Made by a program: the position numbers and the translations under genes. The notes beneath the pieces were generated by a model, which was not told the origin of the DNA, made no database searches, and saw only the letters and a program-made list of their open reading frames with translations. A DNA stretch of 64,000 nucleotides from Zobellia roscoffensis. Its GTDB lineage: Bacteria; Bacteroidota; Bacteroidia; Flavobacteriales; Flavobacteriaceae. The stretch spans positions 1,052,504 to 1,116,503 of the forward strand of contig NZ_JADDXT010000002.1 in the NCBI RefSeq assembly GCF_015330165.1, given 5' to 3'. This document shows positions 26,407 to 34,595 of this stretch, piece by piece; position 1 is the stretch's first letter; each line of letters begins with the position of its first letter.

Positions 26407-26449
26407 ATTTGTTTTTAACTCAAGCTAAGTTCTGCCCTCTTCTCTTATC

Positions 26450-26944
26450 CTATTGAAAGAACAATTGAGTAAAATAAAGAACACCGTTCTCATCTGCAGT
26501 AACACTAACCGCTGTATACTTAAAATTACCTTCCATCACTTTTTTGTGGGTTGGGCTATTTTTCCAAGCTTCAAGAATATCATCGGCATTTGTGAAATCC
26601 ATACCCAAGTTTTCGGAAACGAAATCGGCATTAGCATCTATGGATAAGTCAGAAGCTCTTTTATCAAAATTATCATGGCTGATTACTCCTTCAGAAATCA
26701 TATACTCGTTATGTGCATTTGCATAACCGTAAGCTACACCGTTAAACGCTACTGCGTTTAAACCAACAGAAACTCTATATTCGTTAACAACATCTATAAC
26801 TTCTTGCTCTATAGAAGAAATTTCTACTTCTTCAGTTGTTGTTGCAACTGCCTTGTACAATTCATCTTCTTCAGTAGTAGAAGTTGAACATGATGTCATT
26901 AAGGTTGCAAGAGCGATAAGAAGTAAAATGTTGAATCGTAACAT
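26450..26944 (-). CDS. CAP-domain (SCP/PR1) lipoprotein
   Basis: 164 residues. The signal LRFNILLLIALATLMTSCSTS has a lipobox Cys at about residue 19. The mature domain (about 45-164) matches the bacterial CAP fold (PF00188): VVNEYRVSVGLNAV, YANAHNEYMISEGVISHDNFDKRASDLS (with the conserved His-Asp) and SENLGMDFTNADDILEAWKNSPTHKKVMEGNFKYTAVSV near the C-terminus. Such proteins are secreted or surface-attached with poorly known roles. It is monocistronic, with a long (about 480 bp) upstream gap. Confidence 0.88.
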   Translation of the reverse strand: MLRFNILLLIALATLMTSCSTSTTEEDELYKAVATTTEEVEISSIEQEVIDVVNEYRVSVGLNAVAFNGVAYGYANAHNEYMISEGVISHDNFDKRASDLSIDANADFVSENLGMDFTNADDILEAWKNSPTHKKVMEGNFKYTAVSVTADENGVLYFTQLFFQ

Positions 26945-27422
26945 AGCTTAAGAGTTTATTTTTGTAATTCGTTTCCTCCATTTATGAACGGCACATTGTA
27001 GGCTGCCTGAGGAAATTCTCTTAAGTGGTACGTTTTACTCGTTAAAGTGTAAAAAATTGTAAGTCAATTAGTTACAGCCAAAAATAGTTAGATTTACATC
27101 GAAGATATAATACACTATGCCGATGATTTGACACTTAAACGGAGAAAGAAATTAGTTGAACGATAGCCTCGTTTTATCAATATCGGTGAGGCACTAAAAA
27201 ATGAAGATGAAAAACACTTTTAGCTTAAAAACGATGTAATATTAGTTGTAAGAATAAATTTTCTGGAATTCCTGAAATCAGCCTTCCCCTTAACTATTTA
27301 AAATTCTATAGTATTTTGTAGATGGATTTCTAAATGCAAAATGCGGTTGTCATCTACTTCTAAGTAGCGACAACCGCAGCATACATTTAACATCGGTTAA
27401 ATTGTTAGTCTTATATATTAGG
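26945..27422. other. Intergenic region, 478 bp
   Basis: Contains the rimBK-operon terminator at 27342-27378. A perfect minus-strand -7 match (TATTTTTG) lies at 27079-27086, about 135 bp before the CAP gene, and could be its promoter. No gene or RNA was recognised in the rest. Confidence 0.45.
27342..27378 (-). terminator. Terminator of the polyamine/rimBK operon
   Basis: A perfect 10-bp stem, TGCGGTTGTC at 27342-27351 with GACAACCGCA at 27369-27378, extended internally by CTACTT/AAGTAG. Read on the minus strand it is followed by TTTTGCATTT, 45 bp after the stop of the last gene. Confidence 0.85.
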
Positions 27423-28817
27423 CTAAATACTAAACCTTAACTTTTTCTCTATAGCCACAATCATTTCGTTGGCAATATCTTTACCTGTAGCATTTTCAAT
27501 TCCCTCAAGACCTGGTGAAGAGTTTACTTCTAACAATAACGGCCCTTTGTTTGAGCGAATAATATCTACACCAGCTACGGCAAGGTTCAGAACTTTAGCT
27601 GCTTTCTGTGCCAGTTTACGCTCTTCAGAAGTAATTTTAATGATAGATGCTTTACCTCCTTGGTGTATGTTAGCTCTAAACTCACCCTTTTCTGCCTGTC
27701 GTTGCATAGATGCTACTACTTTTCCGTTTACTACGAAACAGCGTATATCCTGACCGTTAGCTTCCTTAATGAACTCTTGTACCAAAATATTAGTGTTCAC
27801 ACTTTTGAAAGCATTGATTACACTCTCCGCCGCTTTATTGGTCTCAGCAAGCACAACACCTTTACCTTGGGTGCTCTCCAATAATTTTATAATCAATGGG
27901 GCACCGTTTACCATTTTAATAAGGTCTTTGGTATCCATAGGTGATTTTGCAAAACCTGTAATAGGTATATGAATATCGTTTTTTGAGAACAATTGCGATG
28001 CAAAGAGCTTATCTCTAGATTGCGTAATGGCTTCCGCACTATTTTGGCAATACACACCCAAATTATCAAACTGTCTGATCAGCGCACAACCGTAAAAAGT
28101 AACCGATGGTTTTATTCTTGGAATAACCGCATCAAAAGCATTAAGGATGTTACCTCCTCTATATCGTATTTCCGGTGAACGGGCATCTAACTTCATGTAG
28201 GCGTGCTCTACATTAAGAAAAACAATCTCATGTCCACGTGCTTCCGCCGCTTCAACAATTCGTTTATTACTATATAAGTTAGGGTTACTGGCTAGCAATG
28301 CAATTTTGAGTCCTGATTTTTCTTTAAAATAAGGCGCATACATCTTATTAATGTCCGCATCGTCAAAATCTTGTATTTGATAGTTTACTGCCGAGTTTAC
28401 AATGTATCGATCATTAATCGCTTCTCTACCCAAAAGCATACGAAATTCCATGGTATCACGGTTGGCCAAGGTAAGCTCTACGTCAAAAGTATCTTCACCC
28501 ATAGTAACAGGCGTGCGTACTACCAAACGCTCTTCAGATATACCGGAAGAACTTTTTACCATTCTACGATCAACCAATCTGGCTTGACAGGGAATAGCAA
28601 TACTTCGGTTTTCTTGCAAAGGGCTAACCTCGAACTTTACCCATTCTTGGGTGCCCTTCATAATAATTTTAATATTGGTGGCTTGTATGGATGATGTTTT
28701 AGCTCCTGAATCTACCCTTGCCTTTATAGCAGGAATACCCAAGTTATCAAACACACACCATTCTTCACTACCTATAATCTTTAAATCAGTCAAACTATAC
28801 TTTTTTTCTAAGTTCAA
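27423..28817 (-). CDS. RimB-RimK fusion: ATP-dependent zinc-protease domain plus ATP-grasp ligase
   Basis: 464 residues in two modules. Residues ~10-150 match the RimB/ATP-dependent zinc protease family (PF05618) with the pepsin-like RVDSGAKTSSIQA motif and a LLGREAI segment. Residues ~168-464 match RimK-type ATP-grasp ligases: SRDKLFASQLFSKNDIHIPITG, the ATP-binding IIKLLESTQGKGVVLAE, QEFIKEANGQDIRCFVVNGKVVASMQR and a final LLEVNSSPGLEG. RimK in E. coli adds glutamates to ribosomal protein S6, and RimB proteolytically counteracts it. Here both are one protein. It overlaps the upstream GNAT-amidase gene by 23 bp. Confidence 0.88.
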   Translation of the reverse strand: MNLEKKYSLTDLKIIGSEEWCVFDNLGIPAIKARVDSGAKTSSIQATNIKIIMKGTQEWVKFEVSPLQENRSIAIPCQARLVDRRMVKSSSGISEERLVVRTPVTMGEDTFDVELTLANRDTMEFRMLLGREAINDRYIVNSAVNYQIQDFDDADINKMYAPYFKEKSGLKIALLASNPNLYSNKRIVEAAEARGHEIVFLNVEHAYMKLDARSPEIRYRGGNILNAFDAVIPRIKPSVTFYGCALIRQFDNLGVYCQNSAEAITQSRDKLFASQLFSKNDIHIPITGFAKSPMDTKDLIKMVNGAPLIIKLLESTQGKGVVLAETNKAAESVINAFKSVNTNILVQEFIKEANGQDIRCFVVNGKVVASMQRQAEKGEFRANIHQGGKASIIKITSEERKLAQKAAKVLNLAVAGVDIIRSNKGPLLLEVNSSPGLEGIENATGKDIANEMIVAIEKKLRFSI

Positions 28818-30324
28818 AAATATCTTTTCTTCTATCCTTTAAATTACGTACTGCCCCAAATTGATTGAGTTCGCGTAACAAATCGATATCGACATCTGCA
28901 ATCAATATCATTTCTGTATTGGGTGTTGCCTCTGCTTTTATTCCGTTTGTGGGGAAGGAAAAGTCACAAGGTGTAAACACCATAGATTGTGCAAACTGAA
29001 TGTCCATGTTCTGAACGTTAGGTAGGTTACCAACACTACCTGCAATAGCAACATAACACTCATTTTCAATGGCTCTTGCTTGTGCACAATGCCGTACTCT
29101 AGAGTATCCGTTTTGCGTATCGGTCAAAAACGGTACGAATAGGATATCCATTCCTTCTTCTGCCAATAAGCGACTTAATTCTGGAAATTCCGAATCGTAA
29201 CAGATTAAAATTCCAATTTTACCACAATCTGTGTCAAATGCTTTTAACTGGTTTCCACCCTGCATCCCCCAAACTTTAGCTTCATCTGGAGTTACGTGTA
29301 GCTTTTCATAACGTTCCATACTTCCGTCACGCCTGCACAGGTACCCTACGTTGTACAAACGTCCATCAATCATTTCGGGCATACTGCCTGTAATAATATT
29401 AATGTTATAGGATATGGAAAATTCAGAGAACTTCTGTACGATAGCATCTGTATGCTTTGCCAGCTCACGAATAGCATCCGGCGTGGACAAGTGATTGTCC
29501 TTTGCCATTAAAGGTGCATTGAAAAACTCCGGAAACAGAGCGAAATCTGACCTATAACCGGATACGGCATCAATAAAATATTCGGCCTGCTGCAACAGCT
29601 CCTCCAAGTCTTTGTACGGCCTCATCTGCCACTGTATAAGCCCTAAACGAATTACGGTTTTCTTTGCCGATGCTTTTTTAGAGGGTTTTTGGTAATAAAT
29701 ATTATCCCACTCCATTAGAATAGCAAAATCACTTGAAGCTTTATCACCTTCCAAATAACCTTTCATAACCTTCGCAGGGTGAAAATCATTACTAATCTGA
29801 AAGTTCAACACCGGATCGGCAATCTCTTTTCTACGGACCTTGGCGATATATTCTTTTGGAGTAAGCTCATCCATATATCTATGGAAATTAGGCATTCTAC
29901 CTCCAAAAGTAATGCTCTTAAGGTTCAGTTTTTCGCACAATTCCTTTCGGTAATCGTACAAACGCCTTCCTAATCTAAGACCACGGAACTGAGGCTTTAT
30001 AAAAACCTCGACACCATAAAGCACATCTCCTTCATCATTATGCGTGGAAAAAGAATAGTTACCTGTGATCTGCTCATAGGTATGTTCATCATCAAAACTA
30101 TCATAGTCTACAATAATGGACAGGGCCACACCGGCCAACTGTCCATTAATCTTTATAACAACTTGACCTTCTGGAAATTTATCGATTAGTGATTTAATAT
30201 GTTCCTCTTTCCAGTATGATCCGGGCATATTGGTATATGCGGATATCATAGCGCTTTTAAGCTCTTGATAATCATCAAGGTCCAAAAACTTTAACTCTAT
30301 ATTTTCTATTTCTTCTATTTTCAT
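28795..30324 (-). CDS. GNAT acetyltransferase fused to carbon-nitrogen hydrolase
   Basis: 509 residues. Residues ~10-215 are a GNAT-like domain with the acetyl-CoA-binding pattern FRGLRLGRRLYDYRKELCEKLNLK. Residues ~222-505 are a nitrilase-superfamily domain: catalytic Glu in FALFPEFFNAP, Lys in YEKLHVTPDE and the nucleophilic Cys in ILICYDSEFPELSRLLAEEG. Homologues of this bifunctional architecture are widespread in Bacteroidota and next to polyamine genes, where the amidase part could act on an acylated polyamine or carbamoylputrescine. That is inference. Its ATG overlaps the stop of a 41-residue ORF by 4 bp and its end overlaps rimBK. Confidence 0.88.
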   Translation of the reverse strand: MKIEEIENIELKFLDLDDYQELKSAMISAYTNMPGSYWKEEHIKSLIDKFPEGQVVIKINGQLAGVALSIIVDYDSFDDEHTYEQITGNYSFSTHNDEGDVLYGVEVFIKPQFRGLRLGRRLYDYRKELCEKLNLKSITFGGRMPNFHRYMDELTPKEYIAKVRRKEIADPVLNFQISNDFHPAKVMKGYLEGDKASSDFAILMEWDNIYYQKPSKKASAKKTVIRLGLIQWQMRPYKDLEELLQQAEYFIDAVSGYRSDFALFPEFFNAPLMAKDNHLSTPDAIRELAKHTDAIVQKFSEFSISYNINIITGSMPEMIDGRLYNVGYLCRRDGSMERYEKLHVTPDEAKVWGMQGGNQLKAFDTDCGKIGILICYDSEFPELSRLLAEEGMDILFVPFLTDTQNGYSRVRHCAQARAIENECYVAIAGSVGNLPNVQNMDIQFAQSMVFTPCDFSFPTNGIKAEATPNTEMILIADVDIDLLRELNQFGAVRNLKDRRKDIFELRKKV

Positions 30325-30446
30325 TGAATGGACATTAAATAATTAGTATCTCTATCAACAAAACCTTGGAATAGAACAAGGGGGTTCTCCGCTTGAACGA
30401 CAAGCGTAGATAGGTCTTCTGCAAACCTAGTTATGAAGTTATTCAT
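30321..30446 (-). CDS. Candidate 41-residue translationally coupled small protein
   Basis: Starts at the ATG at 30446, inside the last codons of the upstream acidic protein gene (8-nt overlap), and its TGA overlaps the ATG of the GNAT-amidase gene by 4 nt. The product (MNNFITRFAEDLSTLVVQAE...) is amphipathic, without signal or metal motif. The only support for a real gene is this perfect fit between two genes; chance open frame is possible. Confidence 0.4.
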   Translation of the reverse strand: MNNFITRFAEDLSTLVVQAENPLVLFQGFVDRDTNYLMSIQ

Positions 30447-30768
30447 CGTCGTCGTCAGCCATGTCTTCTGGGGCTGGCTCAACCACTGCTTCTGGATCAT
30501 TATCTTCAAAATCTTCGTAATCATCCTCATCATAATTCTCCATGGTATACTCCAGCTTCGCGCTGATTTTTACCAAATATTTGGTATCCTCAGTTAACAC
30601 TTCAACAGCTTCTATACGCTCACCATTAGCATTTTTGAATGAAATAATATTTCGGTCATCATACCCATCAGGGTATGCCTCTACTAATAGTTTTAAGACT
30701 TCCGGAGTCAACTTCTTAAAATCTACGATGACGCGCTTTAAATTTGTGTTTCCTTTTTTATTGCTCAT
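30439..30768 (-). CDS. Acidic small protein conserved in polyamine operons (unknown)
   Basis: 109 residues. The first ~75 (LKRVIVDFKKLTPEVLKLLVEAYPDGYDDRNIISFKNANGERIEAVEVLTEDTKYLVKIS) form a compact alpha-beta domain. The last 34 are extremely acidic (MENYDEDDYEDFEDNDPE... DDDDE). Polyamine binding by the acidic tail is a tempting guess given the operon; it could also be a DNA-mimic. The ATG overlaps the stop of the deoxyhypusine-synthase-like gene by 4 bp (ATGA). I do not know a named family. Confidence 0.8.
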   Translation of the reverse strand: MSNKKGNTNLKRVIVDFKKLTPEVLKLLVEAYPDGYDDRNIISFKNANGERIEAVEVLTEDTKYLVKISAKLEYTMENYDEDDYEDFEDNDPEAVVEPAPEDMADDDDE

Positions 30769-31748
30769 AAGTCTAGAAGATATGCAAATATTAATGGCGC
30801 AACAATAGTTGCATCGCTCTCTATTATATACTTGGGCGTATCAATATCTAATTTACCCCAAGTGATTTTTTCATTGGGCACCGCACCGGAGTACGACCCA
30901 TAACTTGTTGTAGAATCACTGATTTGGCAGAAGTAACTCCAAAACGGTGTATCTGTTCTTTCCATATCCTGGTACAGCATGGGCACCACACAGATAGGAA
31001 AATCTCCCGCGATTCCACCACCAATTTGGAAAAACCCGATTCCGTTTTCAGAATTATCGGTATACCAATCTGCCAAAAAGGTCATATACTCAATACCGGA
31101 TTTCATGGTACTGGCTTTCAATTCTCCTTTCAACACATAGGATGCAAAAATGTTACCCATAGTACTGTCTTCCCAACCTGGGCAAACAATAGGAAGGTTT
31201 TTTTCCGCGGCAGCGTACATCCAAGAATCTTTTAAATCAATCTCATAATGCTCTTCAAGAACACCGGAAAGTAACATTTTATACATGTACTCATGCGGTA
31301 AGTAACGCTCACCCTTAGCTTCGGCATCTTTCCAAATTTTGAAAATATGCTCTTGCAACCTTCTGAAAGCTTCTTCTTCCGGTATACACGTATCCGTAAC
31401 ACGGTTCAAACCTTTTTCAAGCAAAGCCCATTCATCTTTTGGGGTCAAATCACGGTAGTTAGGTACACGCTTGTAATGTGAATGTGCTACCAAGTTCATG
31501 ATATCCTCCTCAAGATTGGCGCCTGTACAAGATATAATCTGCACTTTATCTTGGCGGATCATTTCGGCAAAAATCTTACCTAATTCAGCAGTACTCATAG
31601 CACCTGCTAACGAAACAAGCATTTTAGAACCTTTGTTCAATTGCTCTTCGTAACCTTTTGCAGCATCTACCAGAGCCGCAGCATTAAAATGCAAATAATA
31701 TTTTTCAATAAATTCGGAAATCGCTCCCTTAGTCTTCGTCATCTTCAA
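30765..31748 (-). CDS. Deoxyhypusine-synthase-family protein (bacterial, probable polyamine enzyme)
   Basis: 327 residues matching the DHS family (PF01916), with the NAD-binding LVSLAGAMSTAELG at about 42-55 and CPGWEDSTMGNIFAS further on. The catalytic lysine equivalent to human K329 is retained at about K299 (EKITWGKLD). Bacteria have no eIF5A, so deoxyhypusine is not the product; related bacterial proteins are homospermidine-synthase-like, transferring aminobutyl groups between polyamines. Its place after agmatinase, which makes putrescine, fits that role. It overlaps the agmatinase gene by 20 bp. Confidence 0.88.
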   Translation of the reverse strand: MKMTKTKGAISEFIEKYYLHFNAAALVDAAKGYEEQLNKGSKMLVSLAGAMSTAELGKIFAEMIRQDKVQIISCTGANLEEDIMNLVAHSHYKRVPNYRDLTPKDEWALLEKGLNRVTDTCIPEEEAFRRLQEHIFKIWKDAEAKGERYLPHEYMYKMLLSGVLEEHYEIDLKDSWMYAAAEKNLPIVCPGWEDSTMGNIFASYVLKGELKASTMKSGIEYMTFLADWYTDNSENGIGFFQIGGGIAGDFPICVVPMLYQDMERTDTPFWSYFCQISDSTTSYGSYSGAVPNEKITWGKLDIDTPKYIIESDATIVAPLIFAYLLDL

Positions 31749-32670
31749 ATTTTAATCCGTTAGTGTTTACTTTACTATCTACATCGTAGGTATTGTCATA
31801 CTCGTCATCTGCCGCTTCTCCCATAAATTTATAGCTAAGCATTTTATAATACAATTTTGCAGCAAGAAAATCTGAAGATTTTTCTGACGGATTAGGACAA
31901 AGCTCAACAATATCAAAACCAACTACGTTTTTCTCTTCGAACACCTTTCTTAAAAACTCTAAAGTCTCGTACCAGAACAACCCACCTGGTTCCGGGGTTC
32001 CTGTAGACGGCATGATGGAAGGATCAAAAGCATCAAGATCAAACGTAATTAAAACGTTGTCCGTCATAGCCTCGATAACCTTATCCATCCAATACTCATC
32101 TTGGGCCATATCATGAGCGAAGAATGTTTTTTCTTCATCCATAAACGACTTTTCAATACTATCCATTGAACGAATACCAACCTGAATCAAATTCGTAGTT
32201 TGGCTAGCTTCATGAACTGCACAGGCATGATTGTACTTCGTTCCCTCATACGACTCACGTAGGTCTGCATGAGCATCTATCTGAAGAACCGTTAAATTAT
32301 CAAAACACTCATTAAAGGCACGAATGGTACCAATTGAAATAGAATGTTCACCTCCAAACAACGTAACAAATTTGTTACGTTTTATGTACTTTTTAGTTCT
32401 CTTATGAACCGCATTTACCACTGCTTCCGGCGAACTATTTTCTGTGATAGCTTCAGCCAAATGAATGCCTTGTTCATAGACTTCTGTATTGGTTTCAATA
32501 TCATAAAGCTCCATATTTTCAGAAGCTTCCAAAAATGCCTGAGGGCCTTTATCGGCTCCTTTTCCCCAGGTACTTGTTCCATCATAAGGCACAGGTATTA
32601 AAATAACCTTTGCCGTTTCTAATTGTGCGAATTTATCGGGGATACCCGCGTAATTCTTTGTTGTGCTCAT
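31729..32670 (-). CDS. speB: Agmatinase (ureohydrolase)
   Basis: 313 residues. Binuclear manganese ligands are all present: GGEHSIS (about 110), DAHADLR (about 137-143) and DLDAFDPSIMPSTGTPEPGG (about 222-241). It splits agmatine into putrescine and urea. The family also includes guanidinobutyrase and formimidoglutamase, but the adjacent arginine decarboxylase supports agmatine. The C-terminal tail (from about 285) is acidic (ADDEYDNTYDVDSK) and longer than in most agmatinases. It starts 15 bp after the arginine decarboxylase gene. Confidence 0.93.
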   Translation of the reverse strand: MSTTKNYAGIPDKFAQLETAKVILIPVPYDGTSTWGKGADKGPQAFLEASENMELYDIETNTEVYEQGIHLAEAITENSSPEAVVNAVHKRTKKYIKRNKFVTLFGGEHSISIGTIRAFNECFDNLTVLQIDAHADLRESYEGTKYNHACAVHEASQTTNLIQVGIRSMDSIEKSFMDEEKTFFAHDMAQDEYWMDKVIEAMTDNVLITFDLDAFDPSIMPSTGTPEPGGLFWYETLEFLRKVFEEKNVVGFDIVELCPNPSEKSSDFLAAKLYYKMLSYKFMGEAADDEYDNTYDVDSKVNTNGLKFEDDED

Positions 32671-32685
32671 CTTAATTTGTGAAGT

Positions 32686-34143
32686 TTATACGTTTGATGT
32701 AATCTTATTTTTGACACTTATATTGCTGCTCTTTTTTACAGATTTCTCTGTTTCGTAACCCAAAATACTAAGCAAGTCTTCCGCTTTTTGTTGCGGACTA
32801 AAAAGCTCATAGGTAAAGTTGCCCTCGGCATCCTTATCTATTAGTATATGTTTAGGCTGAGGAATTAAACAGTGTTGCAAACCGCCGTAACCGCCAATGG
32901 TCTCTTGGTATGCTCCTGTATTAAAAAAGCCGATGTACAACGGTTTATCACGTCTATATTTGGGCAGATAAATGGCATTCATGTTTTGCTCGCTATTGTA
33001 ATAGTCATCGCTATCACAAGTCAACCCGCCTAAAAGTACACGCTCATATTCATCGTTCCAACGGTTGATTGGTAACATGATAAAACGTTTGTTAATAGCC
33101 CACGTATCTGGCAAAGTGGTAATGAAAGATGAATCTATCATATTCCATTTTTCACGGTCATTCTGTTGCTTTTGGTATAGAATTTCGTAAATAGCTCCGC
33201 CACTCTCCCCTACGGTAAAGCTTCCGAATTCCGTAAAAATATGAGGCACGGGTACATCTGCCTCTTGGCACGTAATATTGATTTGATTCAGAATCTCATC
33301 GATCATATATTGGTAATCGTACTCAAAAGCCAAAGAGTTTTTAATTGGAAAACCTCCGCCAATATTCAAACTATCTAAAGACGGGCAGATTTTTTTCAAT
33401 CTAGTGTACACCTTTAAACATTTCACCAACTCGTTCCAGTAATACGCATTATCGCGAATACCGGTGTTAATGAAAAAGTGTAGCATCTTCAACTCGACCT
33501 TGTCATTATCTTTAATCTGGTTTTCGTAAAAAGGCACGATGTTTTTATAGCCGATACCCAAACGCGAGGTATAAAACTCAAATTTTGGTTCTTCTTCCGA
33601 AGCTATGCGGATACCAATTTTAAAAGTATCATCAATTACATCTGACAACAAATCGATTTCTTCATAATTATCGATTATTGGTATGCAGTTCTTGTGACCA
33701 TTATTGATAAGTCTAGCAATATTCTCAATATACTGCTCACGCTTAAAGCCGTTACAAATAACATAAGCGTTATCTTTTAACTTACCATCTTTTTTAAGCT
33801 GCTCAACTATATTAATATCAAAAGCAGAAGACGTCTCAATATGTATGTCATTCTTAAGCGCTTCATGCAAAATATGCTGAAAGTGAGAGCTTTTAGTACA
33901 GTAGCAATAGTGATATTTGCCCTTGTACGCATTCTTTTCTATAGAGTTCGCAAACCAATTCTTCGCCTTATTAATATTGTCAGATATTTTAGGCAAATAG
34001 GTGAATTTTAACGGGCTACCATATTTCTCTACCAGCTCTTGAAGCGGTATATTATGAAATTTTAAATGCTCGTTCTCAAGTGTAAACTCTTCTTGAGGGA
34101 AAAAGTAAGTCTGATCGATTAGATCGATATATTTATTGTTCAT
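32686..34143 (-). CDS. speA: Arginine decarboxylase, fold-III (PLP-dependent)
   Basis: 485 residues, shorter than the ~630-residue E. coli SpeA and typical of Bacteroidota. The PLP lysine is in YHYCYCTKSSH near residue 80, the glycine-rich phosphate loop appears as LNIGGGFPI (about 260), and the catalytic cysteine region as LTCDSDDYYN (about 390). It decarboxylates arginine to agmatine, the first step of the pathway read through the operon. It is the first gene of the operon and has a long (about 450 bp) 5' region with predicted RNA structure. Diaminopimelate decarboxylases are related, but length and neighbours favour arginine. Confidence 0.92.
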   Translation of the reverse strand: MNNKYIDLIDQTYFFPQEEFTLENEHLKFHNIPLQELVEKYGSPLKFTYLPKISDNINKAKNWFANSIEKNAYKGKYHYCYCTKSSHFQHILHEALKNDIHIETSSAFDINIVEQLKKDGKLKDNAYVICNGFKREQYIENIARLINNGHKNCIPIIDNYEEIDLLSDVIDDTFKIGIRIASEEEPKFEFYTSRLGIGYKNIVPFYENQIKDNDKVELKMLHFFINTGIRDNAYYWNELVKCLKVYTRLKKICPSLDSLNIGGGFPIKNSLAFEYDYQYMIDEILNQINITCQEADVPVPHIFTEFGSFTVGESGGAIYEILYQKQQNDREKWNMIDSSFITTLPDTWAINKRFIMLPINRWNDEYERVLLGGLTCDSDDYYNSEQNMNAIYLPKYRRDKPLYIGFFNTGAYQETIGGYGGLQHCLIPQPKHILIDKDAEGNFTYELFSPQQKAEDLLSILGYETEKSVKKSSNISVKNKITSNV

Positions 34144-34595
34144 TGTGAATTCTTGTGAATGAAAATCGGGATATTTTTTAACTAATGTGTGCTATATAAG
34201 TTATGAAATTGTTACCGATGGTATCATATAAGAATTTGCTCCTGAGTAGTAGGAATAAAAAAGTAGTTGTGCTGGCTTTGCACAATTGTTGTAGAAAAAT
34301 CGGAAGTTAGCTTTAAAATTCGGCCGCCCATCTGATGGGTTGCTATGAGATTTGACTTCCTAATCTCCCATAGCCCGAACATAGAAACACATTGCATGTT
34401 GTTCAGCTAAAAGCTCAAAATGCCTTCAGTTTTAACTCGCTAAAGACAGGACAAATGAAAACAAAAAAAATGTAAAAACAAGCGTTTTCGAAAAAATTAC
34501 GACAAAACGACAAAAAAAGTTTTCGTAGCTGAAAAAATATTTCAAAAACCATCACAATTACCTTATTTTTAAGGTGTTAAAAGACCTCATGAAAA
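34144..34595. other. Divergent intergenic region, 452 bp, with a folded segment
   Basis: Lies between speA and a plus-strand secreted-protein gene. It holds the structured segment at 34302-34375 and a short hairpin around 34268-34284 (TTGTGC/GCACAA). No perfect TAnnTTTG element was found for speA. Confidence 0.5.
34302..34375 (-). ncRNA. Candidate structured RNA or leader upstream of speA
   Basis: Several helices nest or cross: GGAAGT/ACTTCC (34302-34307 with the 34350s), a hairpin CCCAT-CTG-ATGGG near 34327-34339, and GAGATT/AATCTC plus CTAT/ATAG around 34343-34372. On the minus strand the GGAAGT segment lies in the loop of the GAGATT hairpin and can pair downstream, a pseudoknot pattern. 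It matches no riboswitch I know. A stand-alone RNA (for example 6S-like) on either strand is also possible. Confidence 0.3.

Larger units (their letters stand above)
26131..26449. other. Intergenic region upstream of the adhesin operon, 319 bp
   Basis: Holds the promoter and leader of the adhesin operon, an inverted repeat at 26245-26281 and a terminator at 26368-26406. A short plus-strand frame here has no family features and is not called as a gene. Confidence 0.5.

Noticed and set aside
26170..26418. 82-residue plus-strand frame in the adhesin leader
   Set aside because: It runs through an inverted repeat and an intrinsic terminator and shows no protein-family features.
30447..30533. Upstream in-frame extension of the 41-residue ORF
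   Set aside because: It lies in another frame of the acidic protein gene; only the part from the ATG at 30446 fits the operon junctions.
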